Source: Paramecium tetraurelia
Taxonomy: Eukaryota; Ciliophora; Oligohymenophorea; Peniculida; Parameciidae
DNA: 64,000 nucleotides
Reading direction: 5' to 3'
NCBI RefSeq assembly: GCF_000165425.1
Contig: NW_001799366.1
Location: forward strand, 231,254 to 295,253
Shown here: positions 11,894-25,201 of the stretch, piece after piece
Layout: every line of letters begins with the position of its first letter
How positions within the stretch are numbered: the stretch's first letter is position 1
Position numbers and translations under genes: made by a program
Notes under the pieces: model-generated
Told to the model about the DNA's origin: nothing
Databases searched by the model: none
The model's input: only the letters and a program-made list of their open reading frames with translations

Positions 11894-14800
11894 TCACTTT
11901 ATAACAAATTTTCCTTAAACAAAACTTCCAGGTTCTATTTGTAATTATTAAATTATTACTTTAAAATCAAACTTTAAGAAAAACAACCCTTTAGAATGTA
12001 CTAATAATTAATTACCATCCAGGACGTCATATCTATCATAAAAGCAATCGTATGGGGGGTATCTTACTTACTTTTTTACGGATTTCATCTTTTCCTTTGT
12101 TGATATCTTGAATTTGTAAATGCTCTCAAAAGGAAGATGTTATTAGAATATACTATCGATATTTCCAGGTATTTGAACTTATTTGAATCCATTGGAACAT
12201 ATTTCCATAATTTCAATCACTTTGATGATTGGTAAGGCAGTGCTTGAGATCCACAATAGATTGATATTGTATATACATTTTGGACAGTAATTGGCTTGAG
12301 AAGTGATACATAATTATTCATATTTCTCATTGTGTAATTATGACTTATATTCTGGCAGACTGGTTGTGTACTTTAAATTGAGTTGATGAAATCGATCCTT
12401 TTACATATCTTTATACTTAGAAACATGTTGTATTCGAATGGCATCAGAATTGAAACATCTAAGTTGTTATTTCAATTTCTCCATGAATTTATTGAAGTTA
12501 TCTTTCCATTTCTCATATTATTATTGTCTCAATTTCTTATCTGCCTGTAAGGATTCATTTGGAATAAAGGCAAGCCCTATTTTCTTGGGTCTCATGAAGC
12601 TAATGTTTTCCTCGGTATATTTAGAAGTCCATTCCAAATCACTGAAGATACGAATCAATCCTTTAATGTGAGTGTCTATCCCTTCGGAAAACAAGATCTC
12701 TCTGCATGTGATAGAATTATTCCCATGCAGATTATATCGGTATAATTAGGGGATGATTGCAGAGTCATTTTGGATGGAAATGTAGCGATGCTTCTTTGTT
12801 TCTGCCTTCAAATTATTCTTATTGTATTCTTCGATTTTGTAATTCTACAGTTCGTAATACAGAGTTATGATGTGTCCACCCTTAATGAATTTCATGGGGT
12901 AACTCTTTTATTGATTCTTATAACACTATAACTTACTTCCATATTCATCTTCAGTTTGTTCTCCAGGTTACACATATTAATAATTCTCAGACAACAGAAT
13001 CCCCATTACTTAATCCTCAAATTCTTTGATTCCAATATTATCTACTACTTGTTGTTCACCACTTGTCTTATACTACTTCTATTCTTCATAGACCATCACT
13101 GACTTCAAGGGACATAGTGGAACGTAGCAGATATTCTTCCAATTCTACTCCATTTAGAATAAGTTCTATTCAACTTCTTTGATGTGATTCAACAAATAAT
13201 TCTTAAATAATTTATGATAAGAATCCTTCATCTAAAATATAAATTAATGGGATTTCCACCCCCACTAATATAATTTCCACTTTATTCTATTGTGAGACTT
13301 GATCTTCTTCTTCTGGTTGTTCTTAACTATTTTCTTCTCTGTTAATGGTTACTCCTATTGCTCTGGTTTCTTCTCATAGTATGTCGTTGCAAATATATTC
13401 ACTTACTACCCAGAATCCACTGTAGGATTATAAGGATTAGGAGCTTCTTCTATTAACATAGAACCCATCTATTATTATTTTAATTGATGATCTGTTTATT
13501 TTGGATCCTTTATAGAATTCTTTAATATTTCATCGAATTTTTGGAGATCTTCCAATTGATTTAATTTTTATTTTTGTTCTTAATAACTCAATAAGGTGAA
13601 ATCCACTTAAGAAAATGAGATGTATTTCTGCTTTTTAAAACAAAAGGGAAGGAGATCATTTTGATTCTGTCTATCGTATAGCATAAAAAAGGACCTGAGA
13701 AATTCATCATTGTATTTAATTATTTGAATCCAATATGCATGTCTCAGACATGATTACACTTCAGTATCATCATTTGCTTATATTATTTTATTCCTATCCT
13801 AATAGTTATATTAGCATTTTTCCTAATTTAGATGAGTACTGGTATTCTAAAAATATTTTTATTGAATTTAAGTTAAGGAAGGAATTGGATCACGTTCTAT
13901 TGGTAGATTGTGTTCTCTCAAATAGAAGATTGGACCTGTAATATTGGGAATACGTCCAAAACAATTCAACATGCATACTATATTATTATTCAGAGCATTC
14001 TTCTTTGCAATTTTATAGGTTTTCAAATCTCCAAAGTAATACCCATTACCAGGAGACAGAATCAACAAGAAGTGACCAGAATTCTTTAAAGATCTAGTTG
14101 TATGATCTAGTCTAAAGTTCTAGGTTACTAGAGTAATTGCTTCCAATAGGTTGGAGTACTTGGAACTGCTCAATTCTCCTTTGATTGATTACACCTACTT
14201 GAATTCTGGTTTCTTCTTCAGATAATCTTTTACAAAAAGAGAATGATAATTATTAATGGTTTTCACATTGATCCAAGCAGTCAATTCCTGGATTGTTTGA
14301 ATTACAGTCTAAGCCAACTAGTCGAATTATCTTAAAGGCTTTTTCTCTGGAACCTTCTTGTAGATGTCTATACACACATTCCCAAATTGATCCAATTAGG
14401 CATGAGGTGGGTAGGTTTACTCTTGATTGGAATTGTTTATCAATTAATTATACAACTCATCCACAGTCTTAATTTCAGGGAAGTATATCCTTGCATAGAT
14501 TATAATTTCCAATTTATGATTAGTCATTAGTGATTGATTACGTAAATAGTAGACTTTTAAGAATTTCTGCATGCTTTCTAAGGCAATCTCTCCTATTGCA
14601 TCATCTTTGAATGTTTCTTAGGATAATTCGATCAGGATTGCCATCTTGGATTCCAAACTTCTATACACAATATTGGTTTCCTCAGTGATTATTCCTGTGT
14701 ATGCATATTCTTAATTATTAATGTCTCTCATCATCAGCTGAGATATTTAGATCGAAGCTTTAAGAAAATCCCCTGCGTATTGGATGATGACATTCTTTTT

Positions 14801-15318
14801 GGTGTAACAAGTAGTTTTGAGCAACTTTTAATTGATTTACACCATATCTCTCCTAGATAGAAAATGCTCCTTTACCAATATCTCAACAAAAGACAATTGA
14901 TAAGTCTTTTCTTATTCATTCACGATTCTAAAATATGCTTAAAATCGCATATTTACATCGTAATCTACTTTATATAAATCAGTAATGGTCTTCAATACAC
15001 TAATCCTCTGATTTTGAGTTTTTACGACATTTGCTTAAGTGACTTAAATTATGAATTTGATAGCCTAATCCTTCACACTAATTTCTAGATAGACAGGTTA
15101 AGTAGTAAAAAAATCTTCGCTTATTTCAATGTCAATTGCATCTTTATAATTATTATCGTGTGTTGACACTTAATATGCTTATGTATCCGCAAATTTCATT
15201 AATTTCTTGTTTGCTGCTGGTTTGACATCATCATTTGGTTATTACTCTTGTGGCTATTGAGGTACGAATTATTTCCATTTCTAGATTTACTTATAAGAAT
15301 TACATTAGACCTTGCCAT
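11894..15318 (-). CDS. IML1/DEPDC5-like GATOR1 subunit
   Basis: Two exons (15304-15318 and 11894-15280; 23-nt intron after only five codons) encode 1,133 aa, shorter than human DEPDC5 (about 1,600). The N-terminal half fits the IML1 family: VYLEISVKDQ, a YTGIITEETNIVYRS block corresponding to the family's GxIxxxTxxxFRS, then IELSQETF, LEIIIYARIY, and a von Willebrand-like segment with FLLILSPGNGYY and IVCMLNCFGRIP. GATOR1 is the GTPase-activating complex that restrains TORC1 when amino acids are scarce. A DEP domain was not recognised. An in-frame 27-nt intron near 12000 is possible. PP2A on the opposite strand starts 144 bp away. Confidence 0.8.
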
Positions 15319-15461
15319 TTTTATTTAGAAATTAAATAACTCTGTGGGATTCTGAAGATTAATATGAATTTTCTTTTATAAATAGTTTAATATGAAATTT
15401 TCTTTTATAAATTTGTTCAATATACTTAAATATTCTCCTATTGATTCAAAAATTAAATTAA

Positions 15462-16553
<1,092 letters not shown>

Positions 16554-16580
16554 TTATTAATATACATAAAAATCAGTTTC

Positions 16581-17629
16581 ATGAACCTCGACGATGTCTA
16601 TAATTGGTATATATATAAGCATTGAGATCACAGGATCCTTGGCCATAGTCAAAACTATCCAGGGAAACACCAGGAATCCCAGCCAAGAACTATTGCATCT
16701 TATAAGCCACTTGAAGCAAAAGCTCAATTTCATATAGTCATCAAGGCTACTGCAGAATACATTAAAGAGAAAATGCTTAACGGAAATGTAATCATACTGA
16801 CTGATTACTCTAGGGTGTCAATATGAAGGAGTTAGGAGCATTTACAATGGAAGTTAATTCGGATTATGTTAAGCCACTCCAACATTCAGGATTTAACATG
16901 ACTCAAGATCTGGGAATTCAAAGGGCAGAGAGAAAACATGTTCATCAGATAAGGTAGATCATTGTTATCATAGATCAAGACCATGTTTTGTTCCTGACAA
17001 TTCTTTTAAATATTTCTTGGCTCGTTATCCAGGAAAGGAGGAAATAACAAAGCCTTTGAGTCAACATTCCATATATCAAAAGGGCTTTGGAATGAACTTC
17101 TGTAATGCTGGACCCATTGCTGCATCTTGGTAAGACAAATATTAATGATATCAGTTATTTAGGTAAGGATGTTGTACAATCCATACACAACTCATTGATC
17201 AAGGCCATTCATGATCTTACTAGATTGGGACACAACTTAAATATAGATTTTGGATTCATCAAAATCAGTGTTATCAATAGAGACCTAAAATATAAATACG
17301 AATAGTCATTTATTAATCGATTAAATTAGACTGATTATGAACTCAAAGTATACAAATATCTTTATTATTATTTAGATGCGTTAATCTGATTTAGCTACAT
17401 CTTAACATTGGACAACCACTTACTAAGAGAAATGGTCTAAGAGCACGTATACAGAATTAATTACTATATTAGTTTAAATAATTTATTGACACGTCCAAAT
17501 CCAGGTTAAGTACAAGATAATTATGAAAAATCCATGGCATTGAAAATCATGTCACTTGATCTCAACACAGCTGAAAAAACAGATTATAGCAAAAAGTAGA
17601 AAGTGCAATTACCAGCATTAAATAAATGA
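16581..17629 (+). CDS. CCDC81-like protein
   Basis: Seven exons (16581-16606, 16634-16787, 16814-16953, 16974-17129, 17155-17347, 17376-17446, 17473-17629) give 298 aa; one intron is only 20 nt. The N-terminal third has NGVNMKELGAFTMEV, matching the KGVxIxGLGTF turn of the CCDC81/eukaryotic HU-like domain, followed by RPCFVPDNSFKYFLARYPGK and a helical repeat ending NRDLKYKY. CCDC81 proteins are linked to centrosomes and basal bodies, which a ciliate has in thousands. The ATG is only 27 bp after the PP2A stop. The family call is by pattern and moderate. Confidence 0.6.
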
Positions 17630-17669
17630 GTTTGTTTTAAAAACAATACCAAATATTAATAATTATTTA

Positions 17670-18918
17670 TCAAGAGATTTTTTTTAACACATATACTTTA
17701 AAGATATCTTATTCATCTGTTATGGTTTGACATACATGATATTTGTCTGGTTATTCAGAAAATCCTGGGAATATTTTCATTTCAACTCTCTAAAAATCTG
17801 TCGATATCACCAAATTCTTCTATCCAAATTCCATTTGTTTCACTCCACAATTTATTGCTCTTTATTTTAATTCCCTATTGATAGTGTGTACTCTCAATTC
17901 CTATCCATGACATTGGAATAAGAATGTAATAAGATCTGGATCTTTACCAGGAAATCCATATTGCCATTAAGACGGAGTGTAACCACCAAAGTATTAGGAG
18001 TTCTTTTATTTGCAAATGACAAGAGTATTTGGTTAACCAGTCAAATTTTACCAAAATTGTACTTTTTCATAATCTACTTTATGATTGTAAACCAACTCAG
18101 CCTTCAGTTATTCATTGTGCTTTTTGCTAATAATTTGTTCTAGTGTTTATAACAACGTACCACATCCCTATTGATGAACTGGCTTTGGAATCTTAGAAAC
18201 CTTTCGCAATTCCAAATCTCTCATTGCTGTAATGATTGCCTAATAGGAAGTGATCATGTCATCCACCTAAAGAGACTCAATATCGGATGAGTTCTCTTGT
18301 TTTTATTATTGAATCTAGATGTGAACCTGCTCAGGTGTTAATTTTCTTATGTATCTGAAATAGTCAGTCACTTTCTATTGAATTATAGAGGAGATGTCTT
18401 TCGATTTGACTTAATGTAAATCAGTAAAGAGGTCTTTTATCTTATGGAATTGGAAGGTCTATATAGATATAGAGAGAGTATTCTTACTTATTAAACAAAT
18501 ACTATTTGCTTGAGTTTGACTTATTGAATCAAGACATCCAATTTGTTAACCAAGCTCTGTATCAGATCTATGGTGTTCTTACAGATTTCCCTCAGTTTTT
18601 GATATTGATCTGCAATAGTGAAGAACTCTGTTTGATAGAAATCAAATATCATTTATTTGACATTCTCATCTTTGATTAAAGGAAAGAATATTTTACACAA
18701 TTATTATTCAATCTAGATAGATGTGTACTAATACCTTGGATAATTCTTGGATTCCATGTCTTTAGTAATCTAATTAGAACTCATCTAGACACTGAGTACA
18801 AACCAATCGAGTGAAGTGTTAGCATTGATGGTTAAGGACAATATACTTGATTTCTTATTGAGGATGTAGAAAACACCTTCGTATCTGCATCTTTTAGTTT
18901 CCAAAATTAATGAGTCAT
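17670..18918 (-). CDS. TLDc-domain protein
   Basis: Three exons (18877-18918, 18488-18853, 17670-18458) encode 398 aa. The C-terminal 170 residues form a TLDc domain: NTLVICKQK, then YFGGYTPSQWQ, which is the diagnostic FGGYTS..W motif, LITFLFQC, and a last strand block before ISTDFQRVEM. The N-terminal part is helical. TLDc proteins act in oxidative-stress protection and as V-ATPase regulators. Intron 1 (23 nt) starts GTG and the frame downstream of it is also open further 5' without a start codon, so the first 14 codons are the weakest part of the model. The stop is 40 bp from the convergent CCDC81-like stop. Confidence 0.8.
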
Positions 18919-18987
18919 TTATAAGAGAAATAGAAATTTGAATAAAATTATGTTAGATTATATTTATCTTTCTTTATATATATTATC

Positions 18988-21982
18988 TCAAAATTAAGCA
19001 AAACCTTGCTCTTTAAGATATTTTGTTGCTTTATTCTTGTTGAATTTACCTAAGACGGAGAATGTTAACACATCATTCACTTGGATAGTTTTCTAATATT
19101 TAACCATATTACTATACCTTTCCATCTTTAACACTAATCTTATTCTGCTTATTCACTTTCAATTGTTATCCTTCCTCCTCAATTTGCTTGCTCAATTCCT
19201 CTACATTGAAATTGTTCTCACCAAAGGCTCCATAGATGAAACTGTCTGCAACAAACAACAGACCCTTCTTGGCATCCTTGAGTTATTGGATGTACTTTCC
19301 AATTTCACTGAAATAAGCAGTTGGATTTGGTTCAGTTGATTGAATGAATGTTCTTTGATTTGGACCATCAATAACATATTTCAATTATGACTTGATCAAT
19401 TCAGCCTTGAGTTACTAGTATTATTAAATGATATCATACGTTATATGCAGATTCATAATGTTTCTTCTCTTAGAAAATCTTGCTGCCTTCTTCAACCAAT
19501 TGAGTCTTAGAAATTGACCATAACTTGACCAATGAATTGATCATCTCTCCCTCTGAATTTAACACTTCAATGGTCTTCACTCCAGCAACATAATAGAGTC
19601 TAACAACACCATCTTGTAATTTCTAAGTCTTAAGAATTCTCACCCATCCTACTTCTGATGTGCTGTCACAATGGGTACCACAACAAGCTTCAACATCTAT
19701 TCCATCGATATTTACAACTCTTAATTCATTTCCTGGTACAATACCACCTTGATATAATCTGAATCCATATTCTTTTTCAGCATCTGCTTTATTCATAAAT
19801 CCTTTATTGATTTGTTTTGCAGATAAGATGATTTTATTGACTTCATTCTCAATGGCTTATTCTTATTCCTTTGACAATGGTGCAAAGTGAGTAATATCAA
19901 GATGTGCATTGTGAACACTCTTATGAGCACCATTCTACCAAACATGAGGACCAAGTACTCTTCTGCATGCTGCAAATACAATATGAGTAGCTGTGTGATG
20001 ATTTCTCAAAATTGATCTTCTTTCTAAATCGATTTCAGCTAAAACATCTTAACCAACATATGTATCAACTGCATTTGGTAATGGTTTTTCTAGGATATGT
20101 AATACAACCTTGCCAACTTTTTATACGTTGTTAACATAATGTCTCTCTCCTTAAATAGTTAACCAACCTTAATCAAAATCTTAACCACCACCAAATGGAT
20201 AAAAGGCAGATTGATTCAAAATCACAATGTTAGGAAGATTCTATTGTTAAACATTACTGAATATAGTAACAATTTTAGCTTAGAATTTGCCATCTTTTGG
20301 TGTTTGATAATATAAATTAGTAGTTTCTTGTAAATGAACTGTGTTATAAAGAATAGCTTCAGGTGCTTTAGTAATTCTGGCTGCTCTATCTGCCAATTCA
20401 GCATATAAATTACCAGGGATTGGCAATTTACTAATTTGACTAATAGTATCAGCTGGTATTCCATGAGTACTCATAGCAAAGATCCAATCATCAATACTTA
20501 ATTGATTATTCTTTTATTTCAATAATTTTTCTAATTTAACTTTTTTATCATCATCTGTTTTAGCCCATCTTTCATATTCTTATTTGATAATTTAATCAAA
20601 ACTCTTATATTCTCCAAATGGACCATAAAGTTTAGCCAAGTCGTTCTTGTGTTCTTAAAATAATTACAATAATCCATCCATTCCTAATTTATCCCACCAA
20701 TTATTCTTCTTCAACACTGCAAATACTCTTCTGATGATATTTCTAATATTGGAACCACCACCAACATTTGATGGTAATGATCCATCAGTTACTACCATCA
20801 TGACAGTACGTGTATGATCCAAAATGATATACATATCCTTCAATTGTTCGATTTCCTTCTTAATAGTTTAGACATCATATCCAATTTATGATGAAATGAA
20901 TTCCCAAGTCTTATCAACATTTTCTACTTCATCAACATTCAATAGACAACTGTATGGTCCAAATGCTTTCCAAACATCGTTTGAATATTCAACTTATAAC
21001 TTTTATGCCAAGAATGCAAATGCCCCAGCAAAGACATCGAAGGTAACTTGTAGGTGTACCATTGACTAACCAAGGGATACGTTCCAATCCAATTCCTGTA
21101 TCTATGATTTTAATTGGTAATTCTTCGTATGATCCATCATGGAAATATTTGTATTGCATAAACACCATGTTTCCTACTTCCAATCCATTGACGAAGTATT
21201 CTACTGATGGACCCAAGTTTCCACCTCCTGCCCAAACATCTTCAATGAATGTAATATCATCTGGATTGATTTCTAACTCTTCAGTCAACCATCTATAGTT
21301 GAATTCTACACATTCCTCCTTAAAGAACACATATTTGTCAGGATAATTGAATGTCTATATACCAAGCATGATAAATCCTGAATAATGTCTTCCTGTTAAA
21401 CCAATATTGTCGAGATCATTGAATCTCACACAAAATTATGGACAAATCAAAGGATTTGCTGGTGGATCCATCTCACCTGTTACACAAAATGGTTAGAAAC
21501 AATAGATTCCTGCTGCTACATAATCAACATCATTTCTCCATCTTGCCACCACTGGATATCTATCAATTGCTGTGCATGGTACTCTAGCACTTGTTAAAGA
21601 TTTCTTGAATCCATTCCAAGCATCGGCATATGTTATTTTATTTCCTTTTGCCCCTTTACCTGTACCTACACCAATGAAGGAGTATTTCCCTTCACAACTA
21701 AAAAATTATTGATTTCTTCAATTACTTTGAATCTCCACAAGTGGTCTTCTTATCTGTGTGTCTCCAAAAATATGCTCCACATTTTGGACATTTGCATCTA
21801 CTAAACCCAAATTTATCGAAAACCTTGGTTGGGTAGAACAACTCTGGGTTTGCCTCAAATTAAGGTCTCACGATCCTTTTTGATTTCCTATTTAAAATAT
21901 TCACAAGTCACTCTACCTTTGGGGTGATAGCCTTTATGGTTTTGACTTCTTCTATGGTCTCTTCGAATTCCTTTTATTACAT
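18988..21982 (-). CDS. Archaeal-type alanyl-tRNA synthetase, with +1 frameshift
   Basis: Five exons (21912-21982, 21726-21887, 19440-21697, 19118-19414, 18988-19092) give about 963 aa once one extra base near 21042 is skipped. The enzyme charges tRNA-Ala. The N-terminal zinc-ribbon-like segment [11 protein letters not shown]...CGD and the blocks [20 protein letters not shown] and [12 protein letters not shown] are those of archaeal AlaRS; bacterial and usual eukaryotic enzymes lack the N-terminal extension. The editing domain has HHTATH and CCGTH zinc ligands and a C-Ala-like tail. Intron 1 starts GTGACT. At residues TSY the frame jumps by one base (TAC C TTC) in the middle of a conserved block, with no intron available. 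It may be an assembly error, a damaged allele or frameshifting. Confidence 0.9.
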
Positions 21983-22171
21983 CACTTTCGATATTTAATA
22001 TAAATGATTTGTTTACAAGAAACGTGTTTTAAATAGTCTAATAATTATCATTTAATATCATTCAATCACAGATGTGGCTATAATATAGTATTATTCGGCC
22101 ATTGATTTTTTAATATATAAGAGAACTCAATAAGTCCCTTTACTCACTTAATATTATATTCAAATAAATAA

Positions 22172-23241
22172 ATGGATTAATTGATATAAATCAAAGTAAT
22201 TTGCTCTTCAATTTCCCTTTTCAGTAGTACAACTGTCGCTCTATTATTTTTATCAAACCCAAGTAATTCATTACCTTTATATAAGAATTGAGAACGCCAA
22301 CCTTTCGTTTAGTCCTCCAACTCCAGATTGCTGATGCTCTCTTTGCCCTAGCAAGCATTATCAATAGCAACGATGACAGTAATGGGCTATGGTAAGTGAT
22401 GTCATAAATAGTGTATTCCAGGCATTTCTGGTCAATTACAGTCGTGAATCAAGTATAGTGTGGATTGGTATTTTTGCTTACAATATGTGTGCCACAATCG
22501 TTGATAATCAAGAATTGCCAGGTCTTCTAAAATTCTATGTTGTTGCTATAGGTAAGATTATTGAATCCAATTATTCTAGGAATTCCATTCATATTGAGTG
22601 CTTACCCATTCGCTTGGGATGCCTATGGGTTGAATTATTCAATGTGTTGGTTATTACCAGATAGCATCGCATTAATGGTTGTCGATTATTTGGTTCTTTG
22701 TATTGGCATACTGTTCTACATCATATATTTTTATATAAAAATATATAACTTCTTGTATAATGTTACTGAGGTAAGAATTGAATTGAAGATTATTAGATGA
22801 AATCATATAAGCTATTCCTCTATCCTCTTTCTTTCCTCCTTACTCAAATTTGGACCATGATTGATATATTCCAAAAATACGACCAATATAGTGTATGAAA
22901 TTATGTTTATAGACAGTCCTATGCATTCAAAGATGTAGCAGTGGCATTTGTGAGTCTCTAAGGTTTCATAAATTCTCTGGTTTATGGGTTGACTCCTCAA
23001 GTCCTAGAGATTATCAAGGCTTTTTGTTAATCAATCAATCAGAAGGAGAAGCAGGAAATGCAGATAGCGACTCAATGTATTTATCATTAAGGATGAAATA
23101 GAGGATTTCGACTCATCCAGATAATAATCATTTATTATGCCTATGGGATTTGACACTAGAACATCTAGTGACACTAGTGTATAGAATGGCAAATTCAATC
23201 AATAACTGATTATTGCAGTAAAACAACAATAAGAATTATGA
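22172..23241 (+). CDS. cAMP-receptor-like seven-span GPCR
   Basis: Seven exons (22172-22262, 22286-22391, 22412-22551, 22580-22770, 22797-22892, 22917-23076, 23102-23241) give 307 aa. About seven hydrophobic segments are seen. Class E-like signatures: LRTPTFRLVLQLQIADALFA in TM2 region, LWCVFQAF at TM3, DAYGLNYSMCW in the second extracellular loop, and GFINSLVYGLT in TM7. The tail is Gln/Ser-rich and cytoplasmic. The last intron (23077-23101) is chosen because the resulting tail is protein-like; without it the protein would end 28 nt later. Ligand unknown. Confidence 0.8.
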
Positions 23242-23550
23242 TGATATATTATTATTGTATTCAATTACATCAATATAATTTATTGACATTATACCTCTAG
23301 ATTTAAGTAAGTCTTGAAAACTAATTCTTGATTTATTTAATCTATGTTAGTTAGACAGAATCTTTTAAACAAGAGATTTGACATTGCTCATTTAGAAGAA
23401 TTTTAAAGAAGTAGTCTAAATTCTATATAATATTGATTTTTGAGTTTCAAATTATGGATTATAATATTTAAACCTGGAATAAATAATTATCATATCAGAT
23501 TATAATAATTTTACCTTACTCAGTTTAATAATCAAATAGATTTTATCCAT
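23128..23550 (-). CDS. Doubtful 140-codon ORF, antisense to GPCR 3' end
   Basis: An ATG-started frame without TGA runs for 140 codons from 23550 and overlaps the last GPCR exon antisense. Its middle (around SNVKSLVQKILSNQ) is protein-like, and it would fill the 350-bp gap. With only one stop codon in AT-rich DNA a frame of this length is not rare, so it may be nothing. Confidence 0.2.
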
Positions 23551-23594
23551 TGATAGTGTAGAAATATTATTTGATTTTAAATTAATTTTATATT

Positions 23595-24447
23595 TCATAT
23601 CCAAATAATCATGGTGATAAATGCCATAATTAATTGGAAACTTCCACTACTCTTTATTTCTATTTGCTTTCTATCATCAGATTCGCTCAATTTGATTTTG
23701 ATCTCCTCCTCAATTAAATCTTAAAATCCATAGTAAGAGTCATTAAAGTCATCTGTTCTATTGGTGTTATTGGAAATGCCTGTTGAATTTGTAGAATTAG
23801 TTGAAGGATTAGCTATTTTTAGATTTTATAATTACCTTCTGATTCATTCCAAGGCTTATCATCATCTTCAGTGTTCTCATCAGTATCCTCTTCTTCATAG
23901 TCTTCTTCCTCTGCTGATTCATCTTCCTGATCATCAGTTTCATTCTCCTCCACTTTAGGTTAATTCAAAGTTTAATTATTTCTAAATAATATTATAAGCC
24001 ATTTACAGAGTTGTTTGATTTTAGTTAGCTTATTAGGTTGCATTTGGGGGATATTAAGGTGGTTATGAGGGAGGAGGTAAAGGTCCTCCTTCTGTAGTTG
24101 CAGGTCCTGGACGATTTGATCCTTAATGGGAATCTTGTTGATAATCCTAATGTTTTCCTCCTCTCTCAGGAACTTCATTGAGAAGACGGGTAAATGGTTG
24201 TGACTGGATTAGTGTATAGAGTTACCAAACATTTATTGAATCTCTTGCTGTAGTAACATTCATTTGTTCTACAGTTTAAAGGATATGTGGCATCTATTTC
24301 AGTGCACTTTTCAGGTCTTGGTCTGCACTCTCCTTAAGTTAATTGACAACTTTCTTGGTATTCCACATTCAAGGTCAAACATTCCTCAAAATTTCTAGTA
24401 AGGCAAGATGAATTAACAAAGCCGAGCAACAAAAAAGTAAATAACAT
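23595..24447 (-). CDS. Secreted, putatively GPI-anchored acidic protein
   Basis: Four exons (24226-24447, 24007-24203, 23836-23981, 23595-23812) give 260 aa. A signal peptide (MLFTFLLLGFVNSSC) is followed by a cysteine-containing domain of about 60 residues with roughly eight Cys, then a Pro/Gln/Asn linker, a long Glu/Asp run (about residues 140-175), NST glycosylation-type sites, and a short hydrophobic C-terminus (FQLIMAFITMIIWI) directly before the stop, as in GPI-anchored proteins. No family recognised. It resembles its upstream neighbour in architecture but not obviously in sequence. Probably a cell-surface protein; function unknown. Confidence 0.8.
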
Positions 24448-24460
24448 ATTATTATTATTA

Positions 24461-25067
24461 TCAAATAAATAATTACAACATCATAATAGGTATTATTAAT
24501 TTAGTATAAGATGAACTAGTAAAAAATCCAGGGTCTTATCCATCTTTCTTATCCAAAAAATCCTCTTAATAAAAATCTAGCTCCTGTATTTCAAAAATAA
24601 TGGTATCTTATTTTGAATAGTCAATCTTCTATTCTTCCAAATTAGTGTTAAGAATGTCAGAATTCTAATTAAAATTACTCGAAATTTAATCAGAATTCTG
24701 GCTTGATTCAGAATTACTATTCTGGCTAGATTCTTCAATTTACTCATTCTATTTTTATTTTTTCGAATATTTATTCTTTTTCCAGCCATTATGTTTGTGA
24801 TTTAGAATTCTGTGTTAAATGTTCTAAATCGCATTTTAAGACTATTTTGATATTTCATAATATTACTTCGCAAATTGAGAGTTCTTCATTGAAATGACAT
24901 TGGGATTCATGGCAATTTGACTCATTTAATTCATAACAATTAACTTATTTAGACTCACATAAATAATTCACTATCTAACAATTATTGTCCTGCAGACATG
25001 TACTCATTGATCTGTCAGAACACTTTGAATGTACTTCAATCAATATCAAAAAGAAGGCCACCAACAT
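24461..25067 (-). CDS. Secreted Cys-rich, putatively GPI-anchored protein
   Basis: Two exons (24867-25067, 24461-24841; 25-nt intron) encode 193 aa. Signal peptide MLVAFFLILIEVHS, then about 50 residues with nine cysteines in short spacings (CLQDNNC, CHESQCHF), a Lys/Gln/Ser/Asn linker, an acidic stretch and the hydrophobic C-terminal end LIIPIMMLQLFI just before TGA. This matches signal peptide plus GPI-attachment architecture. Only 13 bp, a TAA-type repeat, separate its TGA from the ATG of the next gene on the same strand. Function unknown; the pair may be a small surface-protein cluster. Confidence 0.75.
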
Positions 25068-25201
25068 TTAATTTAAAAAAATAAATTTATTATTTGCTTA
25101 GAAATTTAATAATATTCTATAAATATTAATTTTCTATAGAATGATCTACTGCTGGATAATTTAAATATAAAATGGAATTTATCATATACAAATCATAAGA
25201 T

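Noticed and set aside
21045-21062. A 13-nt intron (GTACACCTACAAG) to explain the AlaRS frame change
   Set aside because: Too short for any known Paramecium intron, and it would delete conserved residues of the TPTSY block.
21062-21298. Plus-strand 78-codon frame
   Set aside because: Lies fully antisense to the conserved catalytic domain of alanyl-tRNA synthetase.
24511-24897. Plus-strand 128-codon frame with several cysteines, first taken for a zinc-finger-like protein
   Set aside because: It is antisense to a minus-strand gene with a signal peptide, proper intron and GPI-type tail, which is far better supported.
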